The notes below the pieces were generated by a model. The model made no database searches and was not told where the DNA came from. It saw only the letters and a program-made list of their open reading frames with translations. Below, piece after piece: positions 8,047-18,514 of a DNA stretch of 64,000 nt (positions within the stretch are counted from its first letter, which is position 1; every line of letters begins with the position of its first letter). The translations under genes and the position numbers were made by a program. Source of the stretch: Methylophilus sp. 42 (GTDB lineage: Bacteria; Pseudomonadota; Gammaproteobacteria; Burkholderiales; Methylophilaceae); assembly GCF_000384155.1 (NCBI RefSeq), contig NZ_KB913031.1, forward strand, positions 1,674,001-1,738,000, read 5' to 3'.

Positions 8047-9143
8047 GACTTTAAAATCTTTTCCAGCACGTCTAAAAAGCGGGCATTTTCGCTAAACAAA
8101 CCGATACTGACGCGCAAATAATCAGGCATTTCATAATTAGCCACCGGGCGTACAATCACACCCTGTTTGAGCAATGCCTGGTTCACCGCATTGGCATTGG
8201 TCACTTTAAAGCTGACAAAGTTGCCGTAGGATGGGATATAGCTCAGGCCCAGTTGCTCCAGCCCTTGTGTGATCTGTGTCATGCCCGCCTGGTTGGCAGC
8301 ATAACTGCGTGCCACAAAGTCTTCATCCTGCAAGGAGACGGTGGCAGCCACCTGCGCCAGGCTATTGACGTTAAATGGCTGCCGCACGCGGTTCATTAAG
8401 TCAGCCAGTGTGGCATGCATCAGGCCAAAACCCACGCGCAAGCCAGCCAGGCCATAGGCCTTGGAAAAGGTACGCGAAATAATCAGGTTTTCAAATTCTG
8501 CCAGCCAGCCAATCGCCTCAGATTTGTCTACAGAAGACAAGTACTCGTCGTAGGCTTCATCCAGCACCACCAGGATATGCTTGGGCACTTGTTGCAAAAA
8601 GGCTTTTAAATCTGTTTTGCTGATTAGTGTGCCTGTTGGGTTATTTGGGTTGGCCACAAAAATCAGCTTGGTTTTAGGCGTGATCGCCTTTAAAAAACCT
8701 TTCAGGTCATGACCAAACTCAACCGCAGGCACTACCACGCCAGTGGCGCCAACGGCTTGCGTCACCAACGGATACACCGCAAAAGCATGCTGTGAATAAA
8801 TCGTTTCATCGCCTGCGCTCAGAAAAGCACGTGCCGCCAGTTCCAGAATATCGTTTGAACCGTTACCGAATACAATTTGTGCCGGTTGCACGCCGTATTT
8901 ATGGCTCACGGCATCGCGCAAGGCAAAGCTGTTGCCATCCGGATAACGGGCAATCTCATAAATGGCTTCTTCTAATGCCATTTGTGCCTTTGGACTCATG
9001 CCCAAGGGATTCTCGTTAGAGGCTAACTTGACGATATCGGCTTCATTGAGCCCCATTTCGCGGGCTAATTCACTGATAGGTTTGCCACCTTGATATGGCG
9101 CAATGGCACGAATATTGGCAGGCGCTAATTCTGATAAAGACAT
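8043..9143 (-). CDS. hisC: Histidinol-phosphate/aromatic aminotransferase
   Basis: 366-residue fold-type I PLP aminotransferase of the HisC family. SRTFSKAYGLAGLRVG carries the PLP lysine, ANPNNPTGT and DEAYDEY are also family blocks, and the N-terminus ELAREMGLNEADIVKLASNENPLG is HisC-like in split form. It lies between pheA and aroG and away from other his genes. By context it may mainly transaminate phenylpyruvate or prephenate, as has been proposed for hisC2 copies; this is inference. Overlaps aroG by 4 nt and lies 8 nt after pheA. Confidence 0.92.
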   Translation of the reverse strand: MSLSELAPANIRAIAPYQGGKPISELAREMGLNEADIVKLASNENPLGMSPKAQMALEEAIYEIARYPDGNSFALRDAVSHKYGVQPAQIVFGNGSNDILELAARAFLSAGDETIYSQHAFAVYPLVTQAVGATGVVVPAVEFGHDLKGFLKAITPKTKLIFVANPNNPTGTLISKTDLKAFLQQVPKHILVVLDEAYDEYLSSVDKSEAIGWLAEFENLIISRTFSKAYGLAGLRVGFGLMHATLADLMNRVRQPFNVNSLAQVAATVSLQDEDFVARSYAANQAGMTQITQGLEQLGLSYIPSYGNFVSFKVTNANAVNQALLKQGVIVRPVANYEMPDYLRVSIGLFSENARFLDVLEKILKS

Positions 9144-9151
9144 AGATTGAA

Positions 9152-10234
9152 TTAAATAATAGCGGTTGGGTAAGAGCCCAACACTTTGAGTAATGTGGCG
9201 CGTTCAGCCAGATCTTTGAGCGCTGCCTGTACGGATGGTTGCTGCTGGTGCCCTTCAATATCGACGAAAAACACGTAATTCCATAGATTTTGACGGGACG
9301 GACGGGACTCCAGCTTGGTCATGCTCACGCCATGGCGTGAAAATGGCTCCAGTAACTGTAATACCGCGCCAGGTTTGTTTTGTGCACTCATGACCAGCGA
9401 GGTTTTGTCCTGGCCGGAAGGTGCCACGGCATGATTACCCACCACCAGGAAGCGTGTGGTATTTTTCGGATCATCTTCGATATTTTCAGCCAGGATATGC
9501 AAATCGAATAAATCGGCCGCACGTTTGCTGGCAATCGCCGCCGCAAACGTGCCTTCACTTGCCACCAGCTCGTGGATCATTTGTGCTGCGCGTGCATTGC
9601 TGGTTACCGCTTCACGCGCAGCATTTGGCAAGTGTTTATTTAGCCACTCATGGCATTGCGACAATGATTGTGCGTGAGAGAATACATGGCTGATCTGGCG
9701 GATATCCTGCTGTGCAGACAACAAGCAGTGATGCACAGGCAAGGTGATCTCACCAATGACCTGTAACGGACTAGACAACAATAAATCCAGTGTAATGCCA
9801 ACCGCACCTTCCGTAGAGTTTTCTACCGGCACCACGCCGTAATCGGCCTGACCCGCTTCTACGGTACGAAACACTTCATCAATGCTCGCGCACACCACAG
9901 CCTGGCGGCCTTCACCAAACTGCTTGAGTGCCGCCTCTTCGCTGTAAGTGCCCAAGGGGCCCAGAAAAGCAATCGACAGCTCTTTTTCTAGTGCGCGACA
10001 ATTGGACATCACGGCACGGAAAATATGACTCACCGCCTCAGGCGCCAATGGGCCCTGATTCTCTGACTGCAGGCGTCGAATCACTTGTGCTTCACGCTCA
10101 GGGCGATAAATCACCCCGTCATCTTTCAAGTGCCCGATTTCGCGTGCAAGCGCTGCGCGCTCATTGACCAGCGCCAGCATCTGCGTATCAATCGCATCAA
10201 TTTTGTCTCTAAATTGTTTTAATAAATCAGACAT
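9152..10234 (-). CDS. pheA: Bifunctional chorismate mutase/prephenate dehydratase (P-protein)
   Basis: 360 residues. Converts chorismate to prephenate and then phenylpyruvate for phenylalanine. An AroQ-type mutase domain covers residues 1-~90 (FRDKIDAIDTQMLALVNERA), the dehydratase domain ~90-270 (FLGPLGTYSEEAA; VPVENSTEGAVG; TTRFLVVG), and a C-terminal ACT domain ~275-355 carries KPGAVLQLLEPF and KLESRPSR, the phenylalanine-sensing motifs. Feedback inhibition by Phe is therefore expected. Located between serC (23 nt) and hisC (8 nt) in one operon. Confidence 0.97.
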   Translation of the reverse strand: MSDLLKQFRDKIDAIDTQMLALVNERAALAREIGHLKDDGVIYRPEREAQVIRRLQSENQGPLAPEAVSHIFRAVMSNCRALEKELSIAFLGPLGTYSEEAALKQFGEGRQAVVCASIDEVFRTVEAGQADYGVVPVENSTEGAVGITLDLLLSSPLQVIGEITLPVHHCLLSAQQDIRQISHVFSHAQSLSQCHEWLNKHLPNAAREAVTSNARAAQMIHELVASEGTFAAAIASKRAADLFDLHILAENIEDDPKNTTRFLVVGNHAVAPSGQDKTSLVMSAQNKPGAVLQLLEPFSRHGVSMTKLESRPSRQNLWNYVFFVDIEGHQQQPSVQAALKDLAERATLLKVLGSYPTAII

Positions 10235-10257
10235 TTGAAATTAATATTTAATGTATT

Positions 10258-11337
10258 TTATGAATGACTTTTTTCGAACTCTTGCATGAATTCGACCAAG
10301 GCTTTCACACCTTCAATCGGCATGGCATTGTAAATGCTCGCACGCATGCCGCCTACTGAGCGATGGCCTTTTAATTGCAGCAAGCCACGTGCATCTGCTG
10401 CCTTCAAAAAGGCGTCATTGAGGCTCTCGTCACGCAAACGGAATGGAATATTCATGCGTGAGCGGTAAGCATGCTCGATGTTATTGTCATAAAACTCGGT
10501 TTGATCCAGGTAGTTGTATAACAAATCAGCCTTGGCAATATTGATTTTCTCAATCGCCTCTACGCCACCCTGCGCCAGCAACCACTCAAAGACCAGACCA
10601 GCAATATAAATGCTGTAGGTTGGCGGTGTGTTAATCATGCTCTGGTTATCCGCCTGCGTTTTCCAGTGGAATACCGCTGGTGTTAACGCAGAGGCTTGCG
10701 CCAGCAAATCTTCACGCACAATTACCAGGCATAAACCTGCCGGGCCGATATTTTTTTGCGCACCACCATAAATCACGCCATATTTGGAAACATCAATCGG
10801 GCGTGACAGGATATGTGAGGACATGTCTGCCACAATCGGCACGCCATGCGTGTCAGGGACATCCAGAAACTCGACACCGTTAATCGTTTCATTGGTGCAG
10901 TAATGCACATAGGCCGCGTCTTTATTAAGCGTCCAGTCAGCAAAAGCGGGCACCGTCGTAAAGCCACCGACTTCAGCACTGGCGGCGATATTAATCTGAC
11001 CGTAGGCTTTGGCATCCTCTACGCTGCGCTTGCTCCAGGAGCCTGTCACCACGTAATCCGCAGACTTACCATTAAGCAAGTTCATCGGAATGATGGCATT
11101 TTCTCCAATTGCGCCGCCCTGCAAAAACAAGACTTTGTAATTGGCCGGGATGGACAGCAATTGGCGCAAATCGGCTTCGGTTTTTTCCAGGATACTGGTG
11201 AATTCTTTGCCGCGATGCGACATTTCCATCACGCTCATGCCAGAGCCATGCCAGTCAAGCATTTCGGCTTGCGCGCGCTCCAGCACTGGTTTAGGAAGCA
11301 CGGCCGGACCGGCTGAAAAATTAAAGATCTGTTTCAT
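10258..11337 (-). CDS. serC: Phosphoserine aminotransferase
   Basis: 359 residues. PLP enzyme of the serine (and pyridoxine) pathway: 3-phosphohydroxypyruvate plus Glu to phosphoserine. The N-terminus [12 protein letters not shown] and the PLP-lysine block [15 protein letters not shown] are diagnostic, and RMNIPFRL near the C-terminus is also typical. It sits 8 nt after gyrA and ahead of pheA, the standard betaproteobacterial order gyrA-serC-pheA. In methylotrophs using the RuMP cycle it serves biosynthesis only. Confidence 0.97.
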   Translation of the reverse strand: MKQIFNFSAGPAVLPKPVLERAQAEMLDWHGSGMSVMEMSHRGKEFTSILEKTEADLRQLLSIPANYKVLFLQGGAIGENAIIPMNLLNGKSADYVVTGSWSKRSVEDAKAYGQINIAASAEVGGFTTVPAFADWTLNKDAAYVHYCTNETINGVEFLDVPDTHGVPIVADMSSHILSRPIDVSKYGVIYGGAQKNIGPAGLCLVIVREDLLAQASALTPAVFHWKTQADNQSMINTPPTYSIYIAGLVFEWLLAQGGVEAIEKINIAKADLLYNYLDQTEFYDNNIEHAYRSRMNIPFRLRDESLNDAFLKAADARGLLQLKGHRSVGGMRASIYNAMPIEGVKALVEFMQEFEKSHS

Positions 11338-11345
11338 GCGTGTGT

Positions 11346-13925
11346 TTATTCTTCGTTCTCGTCGCTCTCGACACCATCATCGTCAGTTTCTACAATTTTC
11401 TCCAGACCTGACAATTTCTCACCTTCACCCAGGTTGATCAGGGTGACACCTTGTGCAGCACGACCCATATCGCGGATTTCCTTGACGCGGGTACGGATTA
11501 ATACGCCACCGGTGGTAATCAGCATGATTTCATCTTCTGCCGTCACAAGTCTGGCCGCAACAGCCAAACCATTGCGTTCACTGATGGCAATGGCTTTCAC
11601 GCCTTGTGTGCCGCGACCAGAATGGCGGAACTCGGACAACACAGTACGCTTACCGTAACCATTTTCTGTTGCCACCAACACAGACTGTTGGTCATTCTCA
11701 GCAATCAGCAAGGACAATACTTGCTGTTTGACCGCCAGTTTCATGCCGCGTACACCACGTGTTGCGCGGCCCATTGGACGGACGTCATCCTCAGTGAACC
11801 AGACGGCTTTACCACCATTGGAAACCAGCACAATGTCGTTCTGGCCATTGGTCACTTCGGCACCGATCAGGTAATCACCTTCATCCAGGTTAATAGCAAT
11901 AATGCCGGACTTACGTGGGTTAGCGAATTCCGTCAGCGCCGTTTTCTTCACAGTGCCCTTGGCTGTCGCCATAAATACGTAGTGATTCTCGTCGAACTCT
12001 TTCACCGGCAGGATGGCATTGATTTTCTCGCCCTCTTCCAACGGGAACAAGTTCACAATCGGTTTGCCGCGGCTGACACGACTGCCTTGCGGCACTTCAT
12101 AAACTTTTAGCCAGTAAACACGGCCACGGCTGCTAAAACACAGGATGTAGTCATGCGTATTCGCGACAAACATCTTGTCGATAAAGTCGTCTTCTTTAGT
12201 CGCAGCTGCCTGTTTGCCACGGCCGCCACGACGCTGTGCGCGGTATTCATCCAGCGGCTGTGATTTGACATAGCCGGTGTGTGATAACGTCACCACCACA
12301 TCTTGTGGCGTAATCAGGTCTTCGAGTGACAAATCTTGCGTGTTCTGCTCAATCTCGGAACGACGTTTATCACCAAACTGTTTCTGGATTTCGTTCAGTT
12401 CTTCGACAATAATCGCAGTCACGCGCTCTGGCTTGGCCAGGATATCCAGCAAGTCGGCGATGACATCCATCACTTCTTTGTATTCGTTGACAATCTTGTC
12501 TTGTTCCAGACCTGTCAGGCGTTGCAAGCGCATTTGCAGAATTTCCTGCGCTTGTACATCAGACAATCTATAGCCTTTTGGCGTCATGCCAAAGTCGACA
12601 GACAAGCCCTCTGGACGCGAAGCCTCCATGGCTGCACGTTTGAGCATTTCCTCAACTACCGGAGAGTTCCAGCTGCGCGCCATCAACTCTTTTTTCGCTT
12701 CTGGCGGTGTTGGCGCGGCTTTGATGATGGCAATCATCTCGTCCACGTTGGCCAGTGCCACCGCCAAGCCTTCCAGCACATGGCCGCGATCACGCGCCTT
12801 GCGCAGTTCGAACACGGTGCGACGTGTCACCACTTCACGGCGATGACGCAAGAATGCTTCCAGCATCTGCTTCAGGTTGAGCAAGCGTGGCTGGCCGTCC
12901 ATCAGCGCCACCATGTTCATACCGAATGTATCTTGAAGCTGCGTTTGTTTGTAGAGGTTGTTTAGAATCACCTCAGGCACTTCGCCACGCTTAAGCTCAA
13001 TGACGACGCGCATACCTGACTTGTCAGATTCGTCACGTAGGTCAGAGATACCTTCAATTTTTTTCTCGTTAACCAGTTCGGCGATTTTTTCAATCAGCGT
13101 TTTCTTGTTAACCTGGTAGGGCAATTCATCAATAATGATGGATTGGCGCCCGCCTTTTTCCAAATCTTCAAAGTGGGTGCGGCCACGCATCACCACTCGG
13201 CCACGGCCAGTGCGGTAACCTTCTTTCACCCCTACCGTGCCATAAATAATACCCGCAGTCGGGAAGTCAGGCGCCGGAATCAACTCGATCAACTCATCAA
13301 TAGTGATTTCAGGATTTTTCAACAACGCGAAACAGGCATTCAGCACTTCATTCAGGTTGTGAGGCGGAATATTGGTCGCCATACCCACCGCAATACCCGA
13401 GCTGCCGTTAATCAGCAGATTGGGAATACGCGCCGGCATAATCAGAGGCTCATGCTCGCTACCATCGTAGTTAGGGCCAAAGTCGACGGTTTCCTTGTCG
13501 ATATCTGCCAGTAACTCGTGGGCAATTTTGGACATACGGATTTCGGTATACCGCATCGCCGCCGCATTGTCGCCATCAACCGAACCGAAGTTACCCTGGC
13601 CATCAACCAGCATGTAACGCAAGGAGAAATCCTGCGCCATACGTACGATGGTGTCATACACCGCAGTGTCACCATGCGGGTGGTACTTACCGATCACATC
13701 ACCAACAATACGGGCAGATTTTTTGTAAGGCTTATTGTAGTCATTGGACAGCTCGTGCATGGCAAACAGCACGCGTCTGTGCACAGGTTTTAAACCATCA
13801 CGCACATCGGGAAGCGCACGGCCCACAATCACGCTCATGGCGTAATCGAGATAGCTACGACGCATCTCGTCTTCTAAGCTGATAGGCAGGGTTTCTTTAG
13901 CAAATTGATCTGGAGACTGACTCAT
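11346..13925 (-). CDS. gyrA: DNA gyrase subunit A
   Basis: 859 residues, normal length. The breakage-reunion domain has the catalytic Tyr126 ([11 protein letters not shown]. coli Tyr122). The quinolone-resistance region reads GDTAVYD with Thr87 and Asp91 in place of E. coli Ser83 and Asp87; Thr at this position is also the natural residue in other proteobacteria. The C-terminal wrapping domain has the GyrA box as QRRGGRGK and six-bladed pinwheel repeats, then an acidic tail. First gene of the leftward run to aroG. Upstream ~238 bp separate it from metZ and should hold its promoter. Confidence 0.98.
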   Translation of the reverse strand: MSQSPDQFAKETLPISLEDEMRRSYLDYAMSVIVGRALPDVRDGLKPVHRRVLFAMHELSNDYNKPYKKSARIVGDVIGKYHPHGDTAVYDTIVRMAQDFSLRYMLVDGQGNFGSVDGDNAAAMRYTEIRMSKIAHELLADIDKETVDFGPNYDGSEHEPLIMPARIPNLLINGSSGIAVGMATNIPPHNLNEVLNACFALLKNPEITIDELIELIPAPDFPTAGIIYGTVGVKEGYRTGRGRVVMRGRTHFEDLEKGGRQSIIIDELPYQVNKKTLIEKIAELVNEKKIEGISDLRDESDKSGMRVVIELKRGEVPEVILNNLYKQTQLQDTFGMNMVALMDGQPRLLNLKQMLEAFLRHRREVVTRRTVFELRKARDRGHVLEGLAVALANVDEMIAIIKAAPTPPEAKKELMARSWNSPVVEEMLKRAAMEASRPEGLSVDFGMTPKGYRLSDVQAQEILQMRLQRLTGLEQDKIVNEYKEVMDVIADLLDILAKPERVTAIIVEELNEIQKQFGDKRRSEIEQNTQDLSLEDLITPQDVVVTLSHTGYVKSQPLDEYRAQRRGGRGKQAAATKEDDFIDKMFVANTHDYILCFSSRGRVYWLKVYEVPQGSRVSRGKPIVNLFPLEEGEKINAILPVKEFDENHYVFMATAKGTVKKTALTEFANPRKSGIIAINLDEGDYLIGAEVTNGQNDIVLVSNGGKAVWFTEDDVRPMGRATRGVRGMKLAVKQQVLSLLIAENDQQSVLVATENGYGKRTVLSEFRHSGRGTQGVKAIAISERNGLAVAARLVTAEDEIMLITTGGVLIRTRVKEIRDMGRAAQGVTLINLGEGEKLSGLEKIVETDDDGVESDENEE

Positions 13926-14036
13926 TCTTGACCCAATTTATAGTTAAAAGTTATCACGCGATTTTAGCATATTTAGCGCAATCCGGCGCGCCTAATCGCG
14001 GCTGACAGGCCAATCGGGCAAAACTGAAAGGGAGTG

Positions 14037-14105
14037 ATGATGCAAACCAGAGACGCGGACAACATTGAGGATGCACCGACGAACTATTTCTGTCAGCACC
14101 AGTGA
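14037..14105 (+). CDS. Possible 22-residue small ORF
   Basis: Tandem ATG codons at 14037 and 14040 follow a strong AAAGGGAG Shine-Dalgarno. The frame encodes 22 residues with one Cys and ends in TGA. It lies in the 238-bp gap between gyrA and metZ, on the strand opposite both. The only support is the ribosome-binding site. It has a Glu and a Tyr but spaced by five residues, not three, so it does not fit PqqA. No recognised function. Confidence 0.2.
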   Translation: MMQTRDADNIEDAPTNYFCQHQ

Positions 14106-14132
14106 ATGATGTTAAAAAAGGAATTTTGGAAA

Positions 14133-14154
14133 GCCGCGCAAATGAATGCGCGGC
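14133..14154 (-). terminator. Terminator-like hairpin after metZ
   Basis: Seven-bp GC stem (14133-14139 with 14148-14154) located 9 nt past the metZ stop on the minus strand, followed by an interrupted T-rich stretch (two short T runs). Confidence 0.55.
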
Positions 14155-14163
14155 ACGATGAAT

Positions 14164-15351
14164 CTAAAACTGGGTCAGCAGTTGCAAATCAGCTTTTAAA
14201 TCTTCAACATGCTCCAGGCCCACGGCAATCCGGACCAGGTTATCCTTGATGCCAGCTTCGACCCGCGCTTCGGCACTGACGCGACTATGCGTGGTGGTAG
14301 CAGGATGCGTAATCGTCGATTTGGCATCGCCCAAATTGGCGGTGATGGAAATCAGGCGTGTCGCATCAATGAGAGCCCATGCGGCTTCTTGTGCTGTTTG
14401 GCCAGCACGTGGCTTCACTTCAAAGGTCACAATACCGCCACCCAGGCGCTGCTGTTTTTGCGCGAGTGCGTATTGCGGATGCGATGGCAAGCCGGGGTAA
14501 TAGACGCGCGCTACCCCAGGCTGCTGTTCCAGCCATTGCGCCAAAGCCAGGGCACGTGCGGCATGTGCTTCCATGCGCACTTGCAAGGTTTCCAGCCCTT
14601 TGACAAACACCCAGGCATTAAAGGCACTCATGGTCACGCCTGCCGTGCGCAAAAAGGCATACACCGGCTCAATCAGCGCCTTGCTACCAAGCACCGCGCC
14701 TCCCAATACCCTGCCCTGACCATCGATATACTTGGTGGCAGAATGGATGACAATATCAGCCCCCAGCTTGAGTGGTCGTTGCAATGCAGGCGTACAAAAG
14801 CAATTATCAACCGCCAGATAGGCACCAGCCGCATGCGCAAGCTCCGCCAGCTTGGCAATATCACCGACTTCAGTCAGCGGGTTTGAAGGCGTTTCAGCAA
14901 AAAACAGCTTGGTATTTGGCTTGGCAGCCGCTTGCCAGGCATCCACATCCGTTAGGGAAACCAGCGTCACTTCCAGACCCCAGCGTTTCAAGATATTGGT
15001 GAATAATTGCACCGTGGTCCCAAAAATACTTCGCGATGCCACAATATGATCACCCGCACTGCAAATGCCCATGATGCAAGCGAGAATCGCAGACATACCA
15101 CTCGAGGTTGCCACACACTGCTCTGCGCCTTCCAATGCGGCCAGTTTGTCCTGAAACATGGTGACTGTCGGATTGGTAAAGCGTGAGTAAATATTGCCAG
15201 GCTCGGTGCCGCCAAATCGCGCTGCCGCTTGCGCTGCATTTTTAAAGCGGAAGCTGGAATTTAAAAACAGGGCCTCTGAGTTTTCGCCAAACTCGGTGGT
15301 CAAAGTGCCAGCACGCACAGCCAGCGTTTCCAAATGGTATTGATCGTTCAT
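14164..15351 (-). CDS. metZ: O-succinylhomoserine sulfhydrylase
   Basis: 395 residues. Makes homocysteine from O-succinylhomoserine and sulfide in methionine synthesis. It is a Cys/Met-metabolism PLP enzyme: VIHSATKYIDGQGRVLGG carries the PLP lysine, LFFAETPSNPLTEV is a family block, and the C-terminus LVRIAVGLEHVEDLKADL is typical of this family. It follows purF, as in Pseudomonas (cvpA-purF-metZ), but a terminator separates them, so metZ probably has its own promoter or depends on readthrough. A close alternative is O-acetylhomoserine sulfhydrylase; gene context favours metZ. Confidence 0.92.
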   Translation of the reverse strand: MNDQYHLETLAVRAGTLTTEFGENSEALFLNSSFRFKNAAQAAARFGGTEPGNIYSRFTNPTVTMFQDKLAALEGAEQCVATSSGMSAILACIMGICSAGDHIVASRSIFGTTVQLFTNILKRWGLEVTLVSLTDVDAWQAAAKPNTKLFFAETPSNPLTEVGDIAKLAELAHAAGAYLAVDNCFCTPALQRPLKLGADIVIHSATKYIDGQGRVLGGAVLGSKALIEPVYAFLRTAGVTMSAFNAWVFVKGLETLQVRMEAHAARALALAQWLEQQPGVARVYYPGLPSHPQYALAQKQQRLGGGIVTFEVKPRAGQTAQEAAWALIDATRLISITANLGDAKSTITHPATTTHSRVSAEARVEAGIKDNLVRIAVGLEHVEDLKADLQLLTQF

Positions 15352-15417
15352 GATTCCTCAAACTTCTGTCCGGTGCGGACATTCCTGCACAAGCATCCTG
15401 ACTTGCGCTCTGGACAA

Positions 15418-15452
15418 TAAAAAACCCGTTTCAGCATTGCGCTAAAACGGGT
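15418..15452 (-). terminator. Terminator between purF and metZ
   Basis: Stem 15424-15431 with 15445-15452 (8 bp), 13-base loop, followed on the minus strand by six T. It lies ~125 nt past purF and ~70 nt before metZ, so it either ends the purF transcript or acts as an attenuator in the metZ leader. Confidence 0.75.
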
Positions 15453-15576
15453 CTTTGGGGCTCTCGCTTTAGCGGTATTTATAATGCGCTCGCAAGCTGA
15501 GTTTGGCTTCGTTTAAAGTTCGCCACTCAAATCAGCGCAATTTCATTAAACGCCTTTTGCTGGCGCCTGTCAACTT

Positions 15577-17112
15577 TTACTCGGCACCGACCAAGTCTGT
15601 AGATAACAGATTCAAATCCAGCTGCGTGGTCGAGTTAGGCGGCAATTGCTTTTTATTCATATCACTGCGCGCAGACTCAATACGGTTTAAGTAAGCCGCA
15701 TCAATATCGCCAGTGACATACTTGCCATCAAAACAACTACAGTCAAACTCCGTCATGTGCGGATTGGACTTGGCAATGCTTTCACGCAAGGCATCCAGGT
15801 CCTGATAAATCAGCGCATCAGCACCGATTTCGGCACAAATCTCTTCATCGGTACGATTAGTCGCCAACAACTCATGACGGCTAGGCATATCAATGCCATA
15901 TACGTTTGGATAACGCACTGGCGGCGCTGCTGAAGCAAAGTAAACCTTGTTAGCACCTGCATCACGTGCCATTTGCACGATTTGCTGCGAAGTCGTGCCA
16001 CGCACAATAGAGTCATCTACCAGCAATACGTTTTTGCCCTTGAACTCAATGCCGATCGGGTTCAGTTTCTGGCGCACGGATTTTTTACGCAAGGCTTGGC
16101 CCGGCATAATAAATGTGCGGCCGATATAACGGTTTTTGATAAAGCCTTCACGGTAATCCAGACCCAAGGCAATCCCTAATTGCAATGCACTCGGGCGGCT
16201 GGTATCCGGGATAGGAATCACCACATCAATTTTTTTATCCGCCCATTCGCGTTTAATCTTTTCGGCCAGCAAGGTACCCATGTCCAGGCGGGTCTGGTAA
16301 ACAGAGACGCCATCGATCACTGAGTCAGGGCGTGCCAGGTAAACGTATTCAAAAATACATGAGGTCAGTTTTGGATTCGTTGCGCATTGACGACTGAATA
16401 AATTGCCGTCCATATCGATAAATACCGCCTCACCTGGCTCAACATCACGCACCATGGTGAAACCCAGTACATCCAGTGCGACGCTTTCAGAGGCGATAAT
16501 ATATTCAGTCCCCTTGTCGGTCACTTGTTTGCCAATCACCAGAGGGCGAATACCATGTGGGTCACGGAAGGCCAGCAAACCAAAGTTGGCGATCATCGCC
16601 ACTACGGCATACGCCCCCTTACAACGTCTGTGCACGCCAGCAACGGCATCAAACACCATATCGCTATTGAGCAAAGCATTTTTGGATGTGCTCTCAATTT
16701 CATGTGCCAGCACGTTTAACAACACTTCTGAGTCAGAGTTGGTGTTGATGTGACGCAAGTCTTGCCTGAACATTTCAGACTTGAGTTGCTCGGAGTTGGT
16801 CAGGTTACCGTTATGGCCCAAGACGATACCGAACGGTGAGTTGACATAGAACGGCTGGGCCTCAGCAGCACTAGACGAGCCTGCTGTCGGATAACGCACA
16901 TGGGCGATACCCACATTACCGACCAGATTGCGCATATGGCGTGTGTGAAATACATCTTTCACCAGACCATTGTTTTTATGCATGTGGAAAGTGTTGCCAT
17001 CACAAGTGACGATACCAGCGGCATCCTGACCACGGTGCTGTAATACCAGCAATCCGTCATACAACAACTGATTCACCGGGTTCTTGCCTACAATACCGAT
17101 AATTCCACACAT
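15577..17112 (-). CDS. purF: Amidophosphoribosyltransferase
   Basis: 511 residues. First committed step of purine synthesis: PRPP plus Gln to phosphoribosylamine. Starts MCGIIGIVG, with Cys2 (exposed after Met removal) as the N-terminal nucleophile of the glutaminase domain. The C-terminal PRTase domain has the PRPP loop [40 protein letters not shown] and an [14 protein letters not shown] tail are also family features. Follows cvpA by 31 nt, the conserved cvpA-purF pairing. Confidence 0.98.
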   Translation of the reverse strand: MCGIIGIVGKNPVNQLLYDGLLVLQHRGQDAAGIVTCDGNTFHMHKNNGLVKDVFHTRHMRNLVGNVGIAHVRYPTAGSSSAAEAQPFYVNSPFGIVLGHNGNLTNSEQLKSEMFRQDLRHINTNSDSEVLLNVLAHEIESTSKNALLNSDMVFDAVAGVHRRCKGAYAVVAMIANFGLLAFRDPHGIRPLVIGKQVTDKGTEYIIASESVALDVLGFTMVRDVEPGEAVFIDMDGNLFSRQCATNPKLTSCIFEYVYLARPDSVIDGVSVYQTRLDMGTLLAEKIKREWADKKIDVVIPIPDTSRPSALQLGIALGLDYREGFIKNRYIGRTFIMPGQALRKKSVRQKLNPIGIEFKGKNVLLVDDSIVRGTTSQQIVQMARDAGANKVYFASAAPPVRYPNVYGIDMPSRHELLATNRTDEEICAEIGADALIYQDLDALRESIAKSNPHMTEFDCSCFDGKYVTGDIDAAYLNRIESARSDMNKKQLPPNSTTQLDLNLLSTDLVGAE

Positions 17113-17143
17113 AGCGACATCCTATCAAACACTTGATTACAAA

Positions 17144-17662
17144 TTAAATGGCAGATTCATCTACCCGCTGATGATCCAAATGTACGTGCCTAGCAATACT
17201 AGATGGCATCCATGGCAGTAATTTCAAGACCAACGCTTCTACTGGCGCACTGAATGTTGCATTTGTCCAGCGCGGATCCTTGGGCAAATCCGTCATGGCA
17301 GCCAGCATCACCAGGATACAGACCACCAACACGCCTTTAACAATACCAGCCAAACCGCCGAGTACTCTGTTCAGCCCGCCCAAACCGACCGCCTTGATCA
17401 AGGTAGTCAGCAACAAGGCGAGCAAGGCACTGACAAACAGCACCAGTAAAAACACCACTAAAAAAGCCGCCATGGCTTTTACCGCCTCGCCAGGAATCTG
17501 CTCTGGCATATAGGTGATGACCTCACCGTTAAAACGATTCGCCAGGTAAAAAGCCAGCACCCACCCCACTACAGAAAACAGCTCACGGATGGCGCCGCGC
17601 ATCAGCCCGACCAAAATGGAGAAGCCGATAATGCCTAATACCAGATAATCAAAAACAGTCAT
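17144..17662 (-). CDS. cvpA: CvpA family inner-membrane protein
   Basis: 172 residues, four hydrophobic segments typical of CvpA (colicin V production protein). The N-terminus MTVFDYLVLGIIGFSILVGL leads into RGAIRELFSVVGWVLAFY, the family hallmark, and GGLNRVLGGLAGIVKG lies in the second half. Its role is envelope or stress related and not fully defined in the family. Located between the SPOR gene (8 nt) and purF. Confidence 0.95.
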   Translation of the reverse strand: MTVFDYLVLGIIGFSILVGLMRGAIRELFSVVGWVLAFYLANRFNGEVITYMPEQIPGEAVKAMAAFLVVFLLVLFVSALLALLLTTLIKAVGLGGLNRVLGGLAGIVKGVLVVCILVMLAAMTDLPKDPRWTNATFSAPVEALVLKLLPWMPSSIARHVHLDHQRVDESAI

Positions 17663-17670
17663 GGCCTATA

Positions 17671-18468
17671 TCAGGATTTGCTGGCCACAATACCGCTAAA
17701 CCCAGCCGCTTCCAGTTTTTTCAAGGCAGCTGCCGCATCATTACGGGTAGCATAGGTACGCGTACGCAAGCGTAGTTTCTGACCAGCTGCATCCACTTTT
17801 TCGGTGGCTGACTCGAATCCTGCCTGCTTCAGCTTGCCTTGCAGGGTTTCCAGGTTTTTCGGGTCAGAGAACACGCCAAACTGCACAAAGAACTTACCAG
17901 TTTTTTTATCGGATGCAACAGGCTCTTCTTTAGTTTCAGGCTTGATTGCCGCAACTTTGGGTTCAACTTTGGGTTCAACTTTGGGTTCAACTTTGGGTTC
18001 AACTTTGGGTTCAACTTTGGGTTCAACTTTGGGTTCAACTTTGGGTTCAACTTTGGGTTCAACGGTTGGTACGGGTTTAACTGGTGCAGGCGCGACAACA
18101 GGCTTGGCAGGCTCTGTTTTTACCTGTTTTTGTGGCGTTGCTACTACTGCGGGCGCAGAAACTGGCGCTTCTTCAATATTAGCCTCAGCCACTTCGGAAG
18201 CATTGTTTTCTGATGTATTGGCCGCTGGTGCAGCTTCGTTATCCAATACAACTTCATCATCAGGTAACTCAAGGATAGGCTCACGGTTGGCCTGGCGATT
18301 CACCACCGTAATTTCAACGTTATCATGGCTGGATTCGATCACCCGGTCTTTAAGCACAAAGGGCAATACAATCAGCATCAAAACCACCAGGGTGATCGCA
18401 CCTACCAACCGCCTGCGGGCAGTTTTCTTGAGCAACAGTTCGTTATCTGTCAAAGCATCTCTCGCCAT
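17671..18468 (-). CDS. SPOR-domain cell-division-type protein with EPKV repeats
   Basis: 265 residues from the ATG at 18468. An upstream TTG at 18522 would overlap the end of folC and add 18 residues unlike the family. The layout is a short cytoplasmic part (MARDALTDNELLLKKTARRR), one TM segment (~residues 20-40, LVGAITLVVLMLIVLPFVL), a long Pro/Glu/Lys/Ala-rich linker, and a C-terminal SPOR domain (~last 75 residues, GKFFVQFGVFSDPKNLETL) that binds denuded septal peptidoglycan. The linker holds nine identical EPKV units. Position folC-SPOR-cvpA matches the dedD locus of gammaproteobacteria. Confidence 0.9.
   Translation of the reverse strand: MARDALTDNELLLKKTARRRLVGAITLVVLMLIVLPFVLKDRVIESSHDNVEITVVNRQANREPILELPDDEVVLDNEAAPAANTSENNASEVAEANIEEAPVSAPAVVATPQKQVKTEPAKPVVAPAPVKPVPTVEPKVEPKVEPKVEPKVEPKVEPKVEPKVEPKVEPKVAAIKPETKEEPVASDKKTGKFFVQFGVFSDPKNLETLQGKLKQAGFESATEKVDAAGQKLRLRTRTYATRNDAAAALKKLEAAGFSGIVASKS
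17953..18060. repeat. Nine identical 12-nt tandem repeats inside the SPOR gene
   Basis: The 12-base unit AACTTTGGGTTC (+ strand) is repeated nine times without a single mismatch, encoding nine EPKV units on the minus strand. The unit is a multiple of three, so slippage would change linker length without breaking the frame. Exact identity suggests recent expansion. Confidence 0.95.
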
Positions 18469-18514
18469 ACTGTTTTGAGGTTCACATTCAGTTCTATGTA
18501 TACACGTGGCGTTT

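Noticed and set aside
12336-12965. 209-codon open frame opposite gyrA on +
   Set aside because: Lies fully inside gyrA; its length follows from the codon use of a conserved gene, and it has no family signature.
14037-14105. The 22-codon ORF as the missing pqqA
   Set aside because: Glu and Tyr are five residues apart, not three, and the gene is far from pqqB on the other strand.
15352-15576. SAM-type riboswitch ahead of metZ
   Set aside because: The leader holds a terminator, but I could not match the conserved core of any SAM or SAH riboswitch class.
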